From Leeuwenhoekiella blandensis MED217 (GTDB lineage Bacteria; Bacteroidota; Bacteroidia; Flavobacteriales; Flavobacteriaceae): DNA of 64,000 nt. The stretch covers positions 475,849 through 539,848 of the forward strand of contig NZ_CH672395.1 of the NCBI RefSeq assembly GCF_000152985.1. The letters run 5' to 3'. Under the pieces are notes generated by a model. That model saw nothing but the letters and a program-made list of their open reading frames with translations. It was not told the DNA's origin and ran no database searches. Position numbers and translations under genes: made by a program. Below, piece after piece: positions 1 through 8,793 of this stretch (the stretch's first letter is position 1; every line of letters begins with the position of its first letter).

Positions 1-585
1 GCGGGTGGAGGAGATTCTGCTTTAGACTGGAGTATTTACTTGGCCGATATTGCAAAGGAAGTAACTCTTGTGCATCGTAGAAATGAATTTAGAGGAGCAC
101 TTGATTCCGTTGAAAAAGTTCGTGAATTAAAAATGCTGGGTAAAATTAATTTAATCACTCCTGCAGAAGTTGTAGGTCTTGGAGGTGTTGATGAGCTTAA
201 GGAGGTTGTGATCGAAAAGAATAAAGAGCAGTTTTCGGTAGAAGCAGATGCATTTATTCCATTGTTTGGTCTTTCTCCTAAACTTGGGCCTATTGCAAAT
301 TGGGGATTGGAAATTGAGAAAAATGCGATCAAAGTAGATAACACATTAGATTATCAAACCAATATTCCGGGAGTTTTTGCAATTGGAGATGTGAATACTT
401 ATCCGGGCAAATTGAAATTGATTCTTTGTGGTTTTCACGAAGCAACAATGATGTGTCAATCAGCCTATAAAATCATCAATCCTGGTAAACGTTATGTAAT
501 GAAGTATACCACCGTAAGTGGAATTGACGGTTTTGATGGTTCGAGAAAAGAAGCTGAAAAAGCAGTTATACAAGCTATAGACTAG
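1..585 (+). CDS. Ferredoxin/thioredoxin-type NADP reductase, 3' part
   Basis: The 5' end lies outside the window. The visible frame gives 194 residues and starts inside the NADPH-binding motif GGGDSALDW, where the GGGxSA pattern is characteristic of type 2 ferredoxin-NADP reductases of the thioredoxin-reductase fold. Further on, VFAIGDVNTYPG is the C-terminal FAD-binding motif, followed by KLILCGFHEAT. No CxxC redox pair is visible in the part present, which fits ferredoxin reductase better than thioredoxin reductase. The protein would be cytosolic and move electrons between NADPH and a small redox protein. Its stop codon overlaps the stop of the convergent response regulator by 4 nt. Confidence 0.85.
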   Translation, partial: AGGGDSALDWSIYLADIAKEVTLVHRRNEFRGALDSVEKVRELKMLGKINLITPAEVVGLGGVDELKEVVIEKNKEQFSVEADAFIPLFGLSPKLGPIANWGLEIEKNAIKVDNTLDYQTNIPGVFAIGDVNTYPGKLKLILCGFHEATMMCQSAYKIINPGKRYVMKYTTVSGIDGFDGSRKEAEKAVIQAID

Positions 586-965
586 CCCGCGAGGTCTAGT
601 TTAGATTTAAGGCTCAGAATGGTGTTCTTGGTCAATGGCTTTTCAAGAAAGTCTATTACCTGAGCATACTTCTGAGCCTTTTCTTTGTCGTGTATGCTGG
701 TACTTGAGGTGACGATAACCACTTGAGTTTGATTTTGCTTTTCAGTCAAAACTTCAAGAAATTGCCATCCATTAACTTCTGGCATGTTTAGGTCTAAAAA
801 GATCAAATCTGGGTTGGTGTTGCTTAAATCTAAAAGCGCTTCTTGAGGGACTGTATAATCAACTACTTCAGTAGAAAAACCTGTTACTTCAATCAGCTTT
901 CTAGTGATGAAGTTGGCCATCTTCTGGTCATCTACAAGCATTACTTTGATTGGCTTAAGGTTCAT
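582..965 (-). CDS. Single-domain response regulator
   Basis: This 127-residue protein is a bare CheY-like receiver domain. The acidic pair D12/D13, phospho-acceptor D58 (in FLDLNMPEVNGW), T86/S87 and K109 (in EKP) are all present, so phosphorylation chemistry should be intact. There is no DNA-binding or enzymatic output domain, so it must act by protein contact or in a phosphorelay. Its start overlaps the end of the upstream kinase-like gene by 4 nt, implying translational coupling and a shared pathway. Confidence 0.9.
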   Translation of the reverse strand: MNLKPIKVMLVDDQKMANFITRKLIEVTGFSTEVVDYTVPQEALLDLSNTNPDLIFLDLNMPEVNGWQFLEVLTEKQNQTQVVIVTSSTSIHDKEKAQKYAQVIDFLEKPLTKNTILSLKSKLDLAG

Positions 966-1813
966 GCTTTTAAATCGATGTTTGAATTAATTTCTGCTTC
1001 GCTTTGTCTTACGACTCTTTTAATAACTTCATCAAGCTGCTCTGCAGATTCTTTGATTTGAGGTAGAATGGCCTCCCGTATATCGGTGTCAGGCAGGTCT
1101 GAAGTAATTTCTAAAAGTCCTAGTACCCTGCTAAGCGGTTCTCTCAAGTCGTGCGCATTTAAGTGAGATAGTTCAAAAAGTTTTTTGTTTTTTGAATGTA
1201 ACTCTCGAGTGCGCAATTCTATCAGGTTTTGTTGATTGCTGTTTATTCCTTCGATCTCTTTATTTTTTAGTTCTATTTCGGCAACCAATCGTTCAAGATC
1301 ATTGTTGTTTTCTATCAGTTTTTGGCTTAAGTAAATCTGTCTGTATTTTGAACCAACACTATCTATAAGAAGATGTAAAATTTCAGCATCACTATGATTA
1401 AAAACTTCATCATCATCAGAGATTATTGAGGCGCAAACCTGATACTTGCCGTAGTTGGAAAACCAGCCCCAAAGTTTACCTTGATTTAGATATAAATGAG
1501 CAAGGTATTCCGGCAGGTCTGCGGTTTTTAAATCTTCTACAAACGGAATTTGATTTGCTAATAATTTGAGCTCGTGCGGTGCAAGATCTTTTGCAAGAGA
1601 GTGCTGAGTGTATTTACCCTTAGTGAAAGTGTATCCGTTAAGCTCACCATCGTGTACCAGCATTATCCTGAAAGCCTTAAAATTAAATAAGTACTTCAGA
1701 TGTCGGTTGATGGTTTTTCCTAGATCTTCCAGAGTTTCTGCCTTGCCTAAACTGCTAGAAAATTTAGAGAAAGCCTCGTAGGTTATTCTATACTTAGCAC
1801 TAGAAAGATTCAC
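962..1813 (-). CDS. GAF-like/DHp protein without an ATPase domain
   Basis: The 283-residue protein has an N-terminal GAF-like region (about residues 1-160), a coiled coil (about 165-212) and a histidine-kinase dimerisation segment with the H-box around H221 (NAHDLREPLSRVLGL). It stops about 50 residues later, where an HATPase_c domain with N, G1 and G2 boxes would be expected, so it cannot phosphorylate itself. It might work as a phosphotransfer protein or as a sensor that binds the coupled receiver. No TM segments or signal peptide are evident, so it is probably cytosolic. I see no sign of a frameshift: the next gene starts within its stop. Confidence 0.75.
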   Translation of the reverse strand: MNLSSAKYRITYEAFSKFSSSLGKAETLEDLGKTINRHLKYLFNFKAFRIMLVHDGELNGYTFTKGKYTQHSLAKDLAPHELKLLANQIPFVEDLKTADLPEYLAHLYLNQGKLWGWFSNYGKYQVCASIISDDDEVFNHSDAEILHLLIDSVGSKYRQIYLSQKLIENNNDLERLVAEIELKNKEIEGINSNQQNLIELRTRELHSKNKKLFELSHLNAHDLREPLSRVLGLLEITSDLPDTDIREAILPQIKESAEQLDEVIKRVVRQSEAEINSNIDLKA

Positions 1814-1824
1814 AGCCTTTTTGC

Positions 1825-2412
1825 TTAGGCCTGAGCCTCCATAAGTTCGTTATCCAACTTGATGCCCGAAATGTCAGCCAGCGTATTAAGCATATTAACT
1901 AAATCTGCTTGTGCCATAAGCTCTTGTATTTCCTCTTCATCAAAACCTGCCTTTTCAAGAAGATCAAAATCTTCTTCGGTAATTTGACTTGAGTTTAAAG
2001 CAGCTTTAGACACCACACTAATTGCGGTTCTGTAACTTTCTGGGATAATTGGGCTATCGAGATTTTCGGTAACTCTAAAGTTAGGATTGTCACTAATCAT
2101 AGCGCTCATGCTATCTGCAAAGATCCCGTGAGCTTGCGCGCAATATTCGCAGTTTCGCTCTTTTGAAACATTGTAAATGATGAGTTGTTTTAAAACGTTA
2201 GGAACATTACCCATCATCAAAGTCGATTTGAGTTTATTCCAATTTCCGCTAAGTAGTGTTGCATTTGAACCTTGGCATTTAATCCAATTCAAAACAAACG
2301 GGATTTGTAAGGTGCGTTTTGTGTCGTCGTAAATCGCTTGCACTTCAGGAGTTGCGTCTTCGTAATTTACAATTTTAAAGCGTTTAGCTTTTGAAGTAGA
2401 GGTGTTATTCAT
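1825..2412 (-). CDS. Carboxymuconolactone decarboxylase/AhpD-family protein
   Basis: This 195-residue all-helical protein carries the AhpD-type motif C88-x-x-C91-x3-H95 (NCEYCAQAHG), the proton-relay and peroxidase centre of this family. Relatives reduce peroxides or lipoyl-type disulfides. The substrate here cannot be read. It lies 11 nt upstream of the kinase-like gene on the same strand and is the first gene of a three-gene unit with the phospho-signalling pair, which suggests a redox-response role (inference). Confidence 0.8.
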   Translation of the reverse strand: MNNTSTSKAKRFKIVNYEDATPEVQAIYDDTKRTLQIPFVLNWIKCQGSNATLLSGNWNKLKSTLMMGNVPNVLKQLIIYNVSKERNCEYCAQAHGIFADSMSAMISDNPNFRVTENLDSPIIPESYRTAISVVSKAALNSSQITEEDFDLLEKAGFDEEEIQELMAQADLVNMLNTLADISGIKLDNELMEAQA

Positions 2413-2657
2413 GTGTTCAATTTAGGAAGGTACAAATTAACAATTTTCTGTTAAGATGTGTGACTTAAAGTTTCGTTAATATATGTTTGAAAAACAGCTA
2501 CTTGTATTTTTCCTTTGTAAAAGTGTAAAAAAAGCACGTAATCAAAAAAATCGTTTTACCTGCTCCTGTTTTTCTCAGGGAAAATATTCGTGCTCCAAAA
2601 GTTGTATTTTCTCCTCTTGTTTTACAATATTTGCAACGCAGTTCATTTTTTAATGCA

Positions 2658-2757
2658 GTTATCAAGAAAGGCAGAGGGATTAGACCCTGTGAAGCCTTAG
2701 CAACCCTCCGCCTGGAGAAGGTGCTACGTTCTACTCTAATTAAATGAGATAGATAAC
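2658..2757 (+). ncRNA. SAM-I (S-box) riboswitch
   Basis: The 100-nt element matches the S-box pattern. P1 is closed by GTTATC (2658-2663) and GATAAC (2752-2757). The conserved core AGAGGGA, then GAAGCC, then GCAACC, and the GGTGCTA segment of P3/P4 appear in order. It lies about 110 nt upstream of the methionine synthase gene. In this class, S-adenosylmethionine binding lowers expression of methionine biosynthesis genes. No clear poly-U terminator follows, so the switching mechanism is not visible. I read nothing else in the 2413-2866 interval. Confidence 0.9.
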
Positions 2758-2866
2758 AAAACAAGTCACAGAGACTTCTCTTTTACTTTCTTAATAGCTT
2801 AATTTTGCCAATTGCCCTGATTATTTGGGTGACATTTGTGATGTTGAATATTTGAGAAGTTTGATT

Positions 2867-3889
2867 ATGAAAACGACGATACACGACGAACTTAGAAAAC
2901 GTATTTTGGTCCTGGACGGAGCCATGGGCACTATGCTTCAGCGGTATAAATTTACAGAGGAAGACTTTAGAGGGGAAAAGTTTAAAGACTGGTCCTCTCC
3001 GGTTCAAGGTAATAATGATATGTTGAGTATCACTCAGCCTGAGGCTATTGCAGAAGTGCATGCCAATTATTTTGAAGCTGGAGCCGATATTGTTGAGACC
3101 AATACCTTTAGTGGAACCACAATCGCCATGGCCGATTATGGGATGGAGGATTATGTCTACGAGCTTAATTATGAGTCTGCAAAAATCGCCAAAAAAGTCG
3201 CTCAAGAATTCACCGAAAAAGAACCCGAGAAACCACGATTTGTTGCCGGAGCGATGGGGCCTACCAATAAGACGGCAAGTATGTCGCCAGATGTAAACGA
3301 TCCCGGTTTTAGAGCGATTTCTTTTGATGAGCTGCGCACAGCATACAAGCAACAGGCTAAAGCGCTGCTTGACGGTGGTGTAGATTTACTTTTGGTAGAA
3401 ACTATTTTTGATACCTTGAATGCTAAAGCTGCATTATTTGCGATCGAAGAGATCAAAGAAGAGCGCAATATTGAAATTCCGGTGATGGTGAGCGGCACAA
3501 TTACCGATGCTTCCGGGCGTACACTCTCAGGACAAACGGCTGAAGCTTTCCTCATCTCGGTAGAGCATATGCCTTTACTTTCTGTAGGCTTCAATTGTGC
3601 GCTTGGTGCAAAGCAATTAACGCCGTATTTAGAAGTGGTTTCTGGTAAATCAAATTTTGCAGTGTCGGCTTATCCTAATGCGGGCTTACCTAATGCTTTT
3701 GGGGAATATGATGAGACTGCAGATGAGATGGCAGCTCAGATTAAAACGTATCTCGATAAGCAATTGATAAATATTGTAGGCGGTTGCTGTGGGACCACTC
3801 CAGAGCATATACACGCTATTGCCAAGTTGGTTGAGGGCTATGCTCCCCGACCTTTGCCAGAATTAAAGAAAACCGAAGCAGCTTTATAG
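2867..3889 (+). CDS. metH: Methionine synthase, homocysteine-binding subunit
   Basis: This 340-residue protein corresponds to the N-terminal homocysteine S-methyltransferase domain of MetH. It begins near [10 protein letters not shown], has the zinc-site loop Cys in GFNCALG and ends with the paired zinc ligands in [13 protein letters not shown] 2867 was chosen because the domain starts directly after it; an upstream in-frame ATG at 2825 would add an unrelated leader. It binds zinc and activates homocysteine for methylation. The rest of MetH is encoded by the next gene 10 nt away, so the two must assemble. The upstream SAM riboswitch is the likely control. Confidence 0.9.
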   Translation: MKTTIHDELRKRILVLDGAMGTMLQRYKFTEEDFRGEKFKDWSSPVQGNNDMLSITQPEAIAEVHANYFEAGADIVETNTFSGTTIAMADYGMEDYVYELNYESAKIAKKVAQEFTEKEPEKPRFVAGAMGPTNKTASMSPDVNDPGFRAISFDELRTAYKQQAKALLDGGVDLLLVETIFDTLNAKAALFAIEEIKEERNIEIPVMVSGTITDASGRTLSGQTAEAFLISVEHMPLLSVGFNCALGAKQLTPYLEVVSGKSNFAVSAYPNAGLPNAFGEYDETADEMAAQIKTYLDKQLINIVGGCCGTTPEHIHAIAKLVEGYAPRPLPELKKTEAAL

Positions 3890-3899
3890 ATTTTTGATT

Positions 3900-6632
3900 A
3901 TGGAAACCGGTTTAAAAGAAACCTCTTCTATTACAGACTTCAGGCCTTTGAAACTTAGTGGACTCGAACCACTGGTGATCACGCCTGAAAGTAATTTTGT
4001 AAATGTTGGTGAACGAACCAACGTTGCAGGATCTCGTAAATTTTTGAGACTCATCAATGAAGAAAAATTTGATGAAGCACTCGACATCGCTCGCGATCAG
4101 GTTGAAGGTGGCGCGCAGATCATTGATATCAATATGGACGACGGACTTATTGACGGAAAGAAGGCGATGGTCACGTTCCTAAATCTTATCGCTGCAGAGC
4201 CAGATATTTCCCGAGTGCCTATTATGATCGATAGTTCAAAATGGGAGATTATCGAAGCGGGGCTGCAAGTCGTGCAAGGCAAGTGTGTTGTGAATTCGAT
4301 CAGTTTAAAAGAAGGGGAAGCCGAATTTATAGACCACGCTAAAAAGATTAAACGCTACGGAGCTGCCGTGATCGTTATGGCTTTTGACGAAGTTGGTCAG
4401 GCCGATAATTACGAGCGCCGTATTGAGATTGTAAAACGCAGTTATGATATTCTCGTAGATCAGGTAGGTTTTCCGCCTGAAGATATCATTTTTGACTTGA
4501 ATATTTTCCCGGTCGCCACCGGTATGGAAGAGCACCGCCTTAATGCTTTAGACTTTATTAGAGCTACAAAATGGGTGAAAGAAAATCTTCCGTACGCCCA
4601 TGTAAGCGGTGGTGTGAGTAATGTATCTTTCAGTTTTAGAGGGAATAATGTGGTGCGCGAGGCGATGCACTCGGTGTTTTTGTATCACGCGATTAAAGCC
4701 GGGATGAATATTGGTATTGTGAACCCAACAATGCTTGAGGTTTATGACGATATCCCAAAAGATCTTTTAGAGCACGTTGAAGACGTGATCCTCGACCGTC
4801 GTGACGATGCAACAGAGCGTCTTCTTGATTTTGCCGAAAGCGTAAAGGGAACGGCCAAAGAAAAAACGGTTGACCTCTCTTGGCGTGAAGAGCCTTTGCA
4901 AGATCGTATCACGCGGGCTCTGGTAAAAGGGATTGACGCGTATATTCTTGAAGATGTAGAAGAGGCGCGTTTGGCTTCAGAAAAACCATTACATGTGATC
5001 GAGGGACACTTAATGACCGGTATGAACGTCGTGGGTGATCTTTTTGGAGATGGAAAAATGTTCCTTCCGCAGGTGGTAAAATCGGCGCGTGTGATGAAAA
5101 AAGCGGTGGCGTATTTGCTTCCGTATATCGAAGAAGAGAAGTTGAAAAATCCGCCACCGGCTTCAGAAAAAGAGAAGTCTAATCTTGTGTTGATGGCGAC
5201 TGTTAAGGGCGATGTGCACGATATAGGTAAAAACATAGTAAGCGTGGTTTTGGCGTGTAACAACTATGAGATCATAGACCTTGGAGTTATGGTTCCGCCG
5301 GAAAAGATCATAGCTACTGCAAAAGAGAAAAATGTCGATATCATAGGCTTAAGTGGCTTGATCACTCCTTCGCTTGATGAGATGGTTTTCCTCGCAAAAG
5401 AGATGAAACGTCAAGATTTTAAAGTGCCCTTACTCATTGGTGGTGCGACCACAAGTAAAGCGCATACCGCTGTTAAGATCGATCCGGAATATCCGGAGTC
5501 TGTAGTTCATGTAAATGATGCTTCGCGAGCAGTAACGGTGGTGGGTGATTTGCTCAATCCGGATTCTTCGGTACAATACAAAGCCGGGATTAAAGAAGAA
5601 TATGCCTTGTTTAGAGAGCGCTTCTTGACCCGTGGGAAAAAGCGCGAGTTTCTTTCCATTGAGCAAGCACGAGAAAATAAGTGGAAGTTAGATTGGGATA
5701 CTTTTGAAGCAGTTAAACCCAACGAATTAGGAGTTCAGGTAATTGAAGAATTTGATCTTGAAAAACTTGTTGATTATATAGATTGGTCGCCGTTTTTCCG
5801 CAGTTGGGATTTGCACGGAAAATATCCTGATATACTTGAGGATGAAGTAGTGGGGGCTCAAGCAAAGGAATTGTTTGCAGATGCTAAAGTTATCTTGAAA
5901 AAGATTTTAGACGAAAAATTGCTGAAAGCTAAAGCGATCTTTGGACTGTTCCCTGCCAATACGGTTAACGACGACGATATCGAGATTGTCACTTCGGGCG
6001 GAGGTGAGAACGAAGAAAAATTCATCTTCAGAACCTTGAGACAACAAAGTAAAAAGGCATCCGGAAAACCCAATATTGCACTTTCAGATTTCATCGCGCC
6101 TAAAGAAAGCGGAAAGCAGGATTATATGGGCTGTTTTTGTGTTACTGCCGGTTTTGGAACACAAGAATTGGCTGAAAAGTATGAAGCAGATCACGATGAT
6201 TATAACAGCATTATGGTAAAAGCACTGGCCGATCGTTTTGCTGAAGCCTTTGCTGAATATCTGCACGAACGCGTGCGTAAAGAACACTGGGGTTATGCCA
6301 GTGAGGAAAGCTTGAGTAATGATGCGTTGATCAAAGAAGAATACAAAGGAATTCGCCCTGCGCCGGGTTATCCCGCGTGTCCAGACCACCTAGAGAAATT
6401 GACTATTTGGGATGTTCTTAAGGTAAAAGAAAACATCGGGGTAGAACTTACCGAAAGTCTCGCGATGTGGCCTGCAGCTTCGGTAAGTGGATATTATTTT
6501 GCGAATCCGCAGGCGCGTTATTTCGGATTAGGAAAAATTAAAATGGATCAAGTTACCGATTTTGCAAAGCGTAAAAATATAGAAACGCGACTTGCAGAAA
6601 AATGGCTCAATCCCAACATTTCTGACCAATAA
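3900..6632 (+). CDS. metH: Methionine synthase, folate/cobalamin/activation part
   Basis: This 910-residue protein holds the remaining MetH domains: pterin-binding barrel (about 20-290, with [14 protein letters not shown]), cobalamin cap (about 320-420), B12 domain (about 425-560) and AdoMet activation domain (about 590-905, with [12 protein letters not shown]). The axial cobalt ligand motif DVHDIG has its histidine at residue 440. It transfers the methyl group from methyltetrahydrofolate via cobalamin to homocysteine on the partner subunit. Together the two products total 1250 residues, close to one-piece MetH. Start is ATG 3900; a TTG six bases upstream is possible. Confidence 0.95.
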   Translation: METGLKETSSITDFRPLKLSGLEPLVITPESNFVNVGERTNVAGSRKFLRLINEEKFDEALDIARDQVEGGAQIIDINMDDGLIDGKKAMVTFLNLIAAEPDISRVPIMIDSSKWEIIEAGLQVVQGKCVVNSISLKEGEAEFIDHAKKIKRYGAAVIVMAFDEVGQADNYERRIEIVKRSYDILVDQVGFPPEDIIFDLNIFPVATGMEEHRLNALDFIRATKWVKENLPYAHVSGGVSNVSFSFRGNNVVREAMHSVFLYHAIKAGMNIGIVNPTMLEVYDDIPKDLLEHVEDVILDRRDDATERLLDFAESVKGTAKEKTVDLSWREEPLQDRITRALVKGIDAYILEDVEEARLASEKPLHVIEGHLMTGMNVVGDLFGDGKMFLPQVVKSARVMKKAVAYLLPYIEEEKLKNPPPASEKEKSNLVLMATVKGDVHDIGKNIVSVVLACNNYEIIDLGVMVPPEKIIATAKEKNVDIIGLSGLITPSLDEMVFLAKEMKRQDFKVPLLIGGATTSKAHTAVKIDPEYPESVVHVNDASRAVTVVGDLLNPDSSVQYKAGIKEEYALFRERFLTRGKKREFLSIEQARENKWKLDWDTFEAVKPNELGVQVIEEFDLEKLVDYIDWSPFFRSWDLHGKYPDILEDEVVGAQAKELFADAKVILKKILDEKLLKAKAIFGLFPANTVNDDDIEIVTSGGGENEEKFIFRTLRQQSKKASGKPNIALSDFIAPKESGKQDYMGCFCVTAGFGTQELAEKYEADHDDYNSIMVKALADRFAEAFAEYLHERVRKEHWGYASEESLSNDALIKEEYKGIRPAPGYPACPDHLEKLTIWDVLKVKENIGVELTESLAMWPAASVSGYYFANPQARYFGLGKIKMDQVTDFAKRKNIETRLAEKWLNPNISDQ

Positions 6633-6699
6633 AAGAAAACAACCAATCAAAATAAAAACCTAAATGGTTCTCTAGATAGAACCTTCATGGTATCAGATT

Positions 6700-7653
6700 A
6701 TGAAAATTACAGATCACATAAAAAACGCAAACGGAAAGACCTTATTTTCTTTTGAATTGATCCCGCCTAAAAAAGGAAAAAGTATTCAAGAGCTTTATAA
6801 TAATATAGATCCGTTGATGGAGTTTAAACCTCCGTTTATTGATGTTACTACTTCGCGCGAGGAGTTTGTGTATATCGAGAAAGACGGTCTTCTTGATAAG
6901 AAGGTAACGCGTATGCGCCCGGGAACTATTGGTATTTGCGCCTCTATAAAGCATAAATACAATGTAGATACCGTGCCTCACGTGCTATGTGGTGGTTTTA
7001 CGAAAGAGGAAACCGAATATATGCTGGTTGATTGTCATTATTTGGGCATTCACAACCTGATGGCGTTACGTGGCGATGCGATGCGCGAAGAGCAATATTT
7101 TAAGCCTACACCTGGCGGTCACGAGTATGCTTTGGGTTTGGTGGAGCAAGTTGCAGAAATGAATAAAGGGCGTTACTTGAACGGGATGGTTGAAACTTCA
7201 GATTGTTCTGATTTTTGTATCGGAGTTGCCGGTTATCCTGAAAAGCATTTGGAAGCTCCTTCTTTAAAAACCGATCTGAAACGCCTGAAACAAAAGGTTG
7301 AAGCCGGCGCAGATTATGTGGTGACTCAAATGTTTTTTGACAATAAAAAGTATTTTGAATTTGTAGACCTTGTACGTGCAGAAGGAATCGATATTCCAAT
7401 TATTCCAGGGATTAAGCCTATTGCGGTAAAACGTCATTTACAATTGCTTCCGCAGGTGTTTAAAATAGACCTACCGCAGGATTTGATCGATTCGGTAGAA
7501 GCGTGTAAAACCAATGCAGATGTTCGTCAGGTGGGGGTAGAATGGGCAATTCAGCAATCAAAAGAGTTGATGGAAGGCGGCGCGCCGGTACTGCATTATT
7601 ATTCTATGGGGAAAAGCGATAATGTTAAAGCGATCGCTTCAGAATTGTTTTAA
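6700..7653 (+). CDS. metF: 5,10-methylenetetrahydrofolate reductase
   Basis: The 317-residue protein has the MetF TIM-barrel pattern: FELIPPKKG near the start (E at the proton-relay position), NLMALRGD in the middle and DYVVTQMFFDN followed by PIIPGIKPI. It is an FAD enzyme that reduces methylene-THF to methyl-THF, the methyl donor for the preceding methionine synthase. It follows by 67 nt on the same strand, so all three genes are likely under the SAM riboswitch. The gap contains a small hairpin (6666-6683) without a U-run. Confidence 0.95.
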   Translation: MKITDHIKNANGKTLFSFELIPPKKGKSIQELYNNIDPLMEFKPPFIDVTTSREEFVYIEKDGLLDKKVTRMRPGTIGICASIKHKYNVDTVPHVLCGGFTKEETEYMLVDCHYLGIHNLMALRGDAMREEQYFKPTPGGHEYALGLVEQVAEMNKGRYLNGMVETSDCSDFCIGVAGYPEKHLEAPSLKTDLKRLKQKVEAGADYVVTQMFFDNKKYFEFVDLVRAEGIDIPIIPGIKPIAVKRHLQLLPQVFKIDLPQDLIDSVEACKTNADVRQVGVEWAIQQSKELMEGGAPVLHYYSMGKSDNVKAIASELF

Positions 7654-7675
7654 GTACATTACTCATAATATTTGA

Positions 7676-7684
7676 TACATTTGC
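7676..7684 (+). promoter_or_regulatory. -7 promoter element TACATTTGC
   Basis: Matches the Bacteroidota -7 consensus TAnnTTTG. It ends 17 nt before the ATG of the first PagL-like gene. No good TTG -33 element at the usual spacing was found. Confidence 0.45.
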
Positions 7685-7701
7685 GGGATATCTTTTAGAG
7701 A

Positions 7702-8793
7702 ATGAAGTATACGTTTTTTGTTGCCTTTTTGTGTTTTGTTTCGGTATATGGCCAGGAAGAAGTAAAACCCTACAGTTTTGATCTTAATTATACGTACGGA
7801 ACCATTCTCGAGCATAATAAAGATATCTCGCATTTGATTACTGGGCATCCCACGGGTTTTATTTTATCCTACAACCGAAGAACCTACGGATTCAACGATT
7901 GGGAAGCGCGTTACAATTATCCTGATTACGGATTTTCATTTGTGTCTCAAGATCAAAAGAACCCGTATCTGGGAGAAAATTACGGACTTTACGGGCATTT
8001 TAATTTCTATGCGTTAAATCGGCATTTGATGGTGCGTATTGCGCAAGGTGTTGCCTTCACGACTAAGCCTTTTGATATTGACGATAACTTTAGGAATAAT
8101 GCTTATGGCTCAACATTGTTGAGTTCGACCTATGTAATGGTCAATTACACGCAGCCTAATATTATTGATCGTATTGGCTTGCAAACAGGTATTACGTTGG
8201 TGCATTATTCTAACGCGAATGTGCGGGCTCCTAATGCAAGTACCAATTCGTTTACCTTCAATTTAGGGTTGAACTATCAGCTGGATGATGAGGAGTTTCC
8301 AGAGTATATTCCAAAAGTGAAAAGCCGTTATACCGAACCTATCAAGTGGAATTTTGTAGTGCGGTCTGGTGCTAATGAGAGCGATTATATAGGATTGGGG
8401 CGCAGAGCTTTCTTGGTGCTTTCTTCATTTTTAGATAAGCGCATTACGCATAAAAGCAGTTTACAAGTAGGAGCCGATTTCTTTTTGAGTCCGTTTTTAA
8501 AAGATCAGATCGAGTATGAGTCTATTGCTTTTGCAAATCAATACGGTACCACAGGAGATGAAGATTGGAAGCGTGCCGGGCTGTTTGTAGGGCATGAGTT
8601 ACACTTCAATAAAAACTCCTTTGTGACCCAGTTTGGGTATTATGCATATTACGACTATGATTTTGAAGGACGCGTTTATTTTAGAGGTGGTTTAAAACGC
8701 CGTTTTACCAAGAATATTTTTGGAGCCATTACCTTGAAATCCCACGGAGCAAAAGCTGAAGCTGTTGAATTTGGTATAGGTGTAAGACTTTAA
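7702..8793 (+). CDS. PagL-like lipid A deacylase (acyloxyacyl hydrolase), copy 1
   Basis: This 363-residue protein has a signal peptide (cleavage near VYGQ, residue 18) and alternating amphipathic strands ending in an aromatic/Arg-Leu terminus, as in outer membrane beta-barrels. HYSNANVRAPN contains the PagL-type catalytic H168-x-S170-N pair. PagL enzymes remove the 3-O acyl chain of lipid A at the outer membrane. At 363 residues it is roughly twice the size of classical PagL, as is common in Bacteroidota. A paralogue lies at 11317-12423. Its stop overlaps the stop of the convergent GT39 gene. Confidence 0.8.
   Translation: MKYTFFVAFLCFVSVYGQEEVKPYSFDLNYTYGTILEHNKDISHLITGHPTGFILSYNRRTYGFNDWEARYNYPDYGFSFVSQDQKNPYLGENYGLYGHFNFYALNRHLMVRIAQGVAFTTKPFDIDDNFRNNAYGSTLLSSTYVMVNYTQPNIIDRIGLQTGITLVHYSNANVRAPNASTNSFTFNLGLNYQLDDEEFPEYIPKVKSRYTEPIKWNFVVRSGANESDYIGLGRRAFLVLSSFLDKRITHKSSLQVGADFFLSPFLKDQIEYESIAFANQYGTTGDEDWKRAGLFVGHELHFNKNSFVTQFGYYAYYDYDFEGRVYFRGGLKRRFTKNIFGAITLKSHGAKAEAVEFGIGVRL

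Noticed and set aside
2498-2764. Open frame on the minus strand across the riboswitch
   Set aside because: It runs through the SAM-I aptamer and has no recognisable domain; the RNA element explains the conservation.
2783-3352. Long minus-strand open frame inside the homocysteine-binding gene
   Set aside because: It is a shadow of the well-supported plus-strand MetH domain.
2867-6632. MetH split read as a frameshift
   Set aside because: Both parts have their own start and stop at a domain border, and two-gene MetH is common in Bacteroidota; no disrupted domain is seen.
6666-6683. Hairpin GGTTCT/AGAACC between metH and metF as a terminator
   Set aside because: Only 6 bp and no T-run follows, so a terminator call is not supported.
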